The notes under the pieces are model-generated. The model was not told where the DNA came from. It saw only the letters and a list, made by a program, of their open reading frames with translations, and made no database searches. A stretch of DNA of 64,000 nucleotides, from assembly GCA_023418475.1 (NCBI GenBank), contig JAEZZO010000080.1, positions 116,403 to 180,402 on the forward strand, given 5' to 3'. Below are positions 62,473-64,000 of the stretch, one piece after another (the stretch's first letter is position 1; the number at the start of each line of letters is the position of its first letter). The translations under genes were made by a program, and so were the position numbers. This stretch comes from Bacillota bacterium. GTDB lineage: Bacteria > Bacillota > Clostridia > Lachnospirales > Lachnospiraceae.

Positions 62473-62501
62473 ATAATAACAGTCGGATTACCTTTTGTCA
62501 A
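62473..62501 (-). promoter_or_regulatory. Candidate promoter for the glnA-ANTAR transcript
   Basis: TTGACA (62496-62501) and TATTAT (62473-62478) on the minus strand, with a 17-base spacer, lying between the dehydrogenase stop and the terminator hairpin. Confidence 0.65.
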
Positions 62502-62563
62502 TATAAAATATTGTTTTCATATTCTACCTGTTGTTTGTTACAAAATCTTCTAACTATTTTATT

Positions 62564-63700
62564 TTAGTTCAATATATCTGAAATATGCAAACTTCTGAAA
62601 TAAATATTATAAATATCTTCTTTCTCGGGAATTATTTTAGAATTTGTAATACTTTTTGCTTTTACAGAAGCTTCCGTAAAACGTTCCAGCTCCTTTACAG
62701 TAATTTCCTCTCTGTCATCGATCAATCTTAAAAATACTGCCTCGAATTCATCCACTGTTTTCAGTTCCATTGCGGAAAGAATTTTTGCAGTTGTATTTAT
62801 ATCATTTCTTGATGTAAATCTCAGGAAGCTGGGCAGCAACAATGCATTTGCTCTTCCATGATCAATGTTTTTATAGTAAGTAAGCAAATATCCCATGGCA
62901 TGTACCGCACATGTTCCGGTATGTGCAATAACCATTCCTGCCAGCATTGAGCCATATAACAGCTTTTCTCTGATATCCGTAGTTAATTTTGCCGGTTCAG
63001 AATCGTGCTCCGGTGAAAGATAGCGAAGACATTGTGTAATTCTTTTTATACTTTCAACGGCAATATAATTGCTAAATTCCGTGGAACGAACTGACAACAT
63101 TCCCTCAACCGCATGAGAAAGTGCATCCAAAGCAGTATTTACCGTTATTCTCATTGGCAGCGTCTTTGTATATCTGACATCCAGGAAAGCTAATTTGGGA
63201 AATAATATCGGAGTAGAAATGCTTCTCTTCGTCTGTAGTATGTCGCTGGTTAAAATAGAATTTGCTGTAACCTCTGATCCAGTTCCTGCCGTAGTAGGGA
63301 TCATAACCACAGGCAGGGCATCCTTACCAAACTTATTCAAAAACAAATCCTCTTCCGGTATTTCCTGTACCGCTAAAAGTGCGATCGCTTTTGCTGCGTC
63401 CATGGGTGATCCGCCACCAATTCCGATAATAAAATCCACCTTCTTTTGCTTTGCAATAGAAGCTCCTTCATAAACGCATGCTACTGTAGGATTTTCCATA
63501 ACTCTGTCATAGACAAAGTACGCTATACCAATCGCATCCAGAGCTTCTGTAATATCTTGCAGGGAACCGCTTCTTTTTGCTGAGTTCATACCTGTGATAA
63601 TTAAAGCAGTCTGACCATATTCCTTCAATAGTTCTTTATTATTTCCAATACAATTCTCACCCATAATAACTTTCGTTGGCATAAAAAAATTTACATTCAA
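62564..63700 (-). CDS. Iron-containing alcohol dehydrogenase
   Basis: A 378-residue group III alcohol dehydrogenase. AAGGAGG lies 9 bases before a TTG at 63700 (MNVNFFMPTKVIMGEN), which I prefer to the ATG at 63721, because that ATG overlaps the ribosome site. The nucleotide-binding motif IGIGGGSPMDAAKAIAL and PTTAGTGSEVTANSIL follow. The metal ligands are in ALDALSHAVEG (Asp/His) and CAVHAMGYLLTYYKNIDHG (two His). It reduces or oxidises an alcohol-aldehyde pair with NAD(P)H; the substrate is not clear. It may take part in fermentation. The terminator at 62421-62460 may be its end. Confidence 0.93.
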   Translation of the reverse strand: MNVNFFMPTKVIMGENCIGNNKELLKEYGQTALIITGMNSAKRSGSLQDITEALDAIGIAYFVYDRVMENPTVACVYEGASIAKQKKVDFIIGIGGGSPMDAAKAIALLAVQEIPEEDLFLNKFGKDALPVVMIPTTAGTGSEVTANSILTSDILQTKRSISTPILFPKLAFLDVRYTKTLPMRITVNTALDALSHAVEGMLSVRSTEFSNYIAVESIKRITQCLRYLSPEHDSEPAKLTTDIREKLLYGSMLAGMVIAHTGTCAVHAMGYLLTYYKNIDHGRANALLLPSFLRFTSRNDINTTAKILSAMELKTVDEFEAVFLRLIDDREEITVKELERFTEASVKAKSITNSKIIPEKEDIYNIYFRSLHISDILN

Positions 63701-64000
63701 TCGTATCAGCCTCCTTCTCATTTGTAATTTATACTTTATGCTACGATTCCTTCCTGATTTAATTATCTAAACTCAAATCATATAAAGATTTGTCCAACAA
63801 AAGCCCAAAATCAATTTGCCAAATCTTCAACTTCATTATACAGGCAATCTATTATCTGTCAATATTGCACAGTACTTGAGTTTCCGTAGTTTTATCCACA
63901 GTACCCTTGTTTCATCGGTATTGTAATAAACAACTTTAAGAAATTACCTAAAATATAAGGAATCCTCATCCTTTTTGTAGTAGAATAATGGTGTCGAGTC
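63701..64000. other. Right-edge intergenic region with an R1 fragment
   Basis: Bases 63790-63822 (CCAACAAAAGCCCAAAATCA, then ATTTGCC) match the left half of R1. The rest has no gene. TAGAATAAT near 63982 could be a -10 element of a plus-strand gene outside the window. Confidence 0.45.

Overview
The window is most likely a chromosomal segment of a low-GC, spore-former-type anaerobic Firmicute, probably a Lachnospiraceae or Clostridium cluster XIVa relative. The reasons are a T-box-controlled cysE-cysS-mrnC cluster, pyruvate formate-lyase with its activase, ferredoxin-type GOGAT next to a type I glutamine synthetase with an ANTAR regulator, dapF-dapL (the LL-DAP aminotransferase route), BspA-like and SLH surface proteins, and AGGAGG-type ribosome sites. 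I cannot name the species. Almost every gene is on the minus strand. The exceptions are the partial methyltransferase at the left edge, a FliK-like gene and a chemoreceptor near 31-35 kb. No phage, CRISPR array, insertion sequence or rRNA was found.

Layout, left to right: the end of a uroporphyrinogen-decarboxylase-like methyltransferase; a DUF4349 lipoprotein; a DUF1538 membrane protein with a tandem PII-like protein; mrnC, cysS and cysE behind a Cys T-box; ispF with a Cys-rich tail; tRNA-Met and tRNA-Val; a three-gene ABC-2 exporter; a histidine phosphatase; pflA and pflB; a two-component system with an FtsX-type ABC transporter; a broken beta-helix/RHS gene; gltD and gltB; a FliK-like protein and a chemoreceptor (plus strand); a MacAB-like exporter and an SLH protein; a PilZ protein; a BspA-like LRR protein; an LtaS-like synthase with an S66-family protein; csoR, copZ and copA; a split ThrE-type exporter; a TIM-barrel isomerase; an XRE regulator; dapL and dapF; a membrane GDPD; an ANTAR regulator with glnA; and an iron alcohol dehydrogenase.

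Functionally the segment joins nitrogen assimilation (glnA, gltBD, ANTAR protein, PII-like protein), cysteine supply, mixed-acid fermentation, wall and surface building, copper homeostasis and export systems. Several regulatory signals can be read directly: the T-box, a CsoR-type palindrome at copA, a direct repeat for the OmpR-type regulator, an operator-like repeat at the XRE gene, and terminator-like hairpins directly downstream of the gltB and candidate glnA promoters.

The least ordinary part is the non-coding DNA. About eleven copies or fragments of an approximately 80-105 bp palindromic repeat (called R1 here) are scattered between genes. A second element (R3, about 150 bp, a long hairpin) occurs as an inverted pair around the ANTAR-glnA unit, with a miniature version at 31.1 kb, and always lies near an R1 copy. 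A third element (R2) follows two terminators. A shared leader of about 70 bp precedes both dapF and the TIM-barrel gene.
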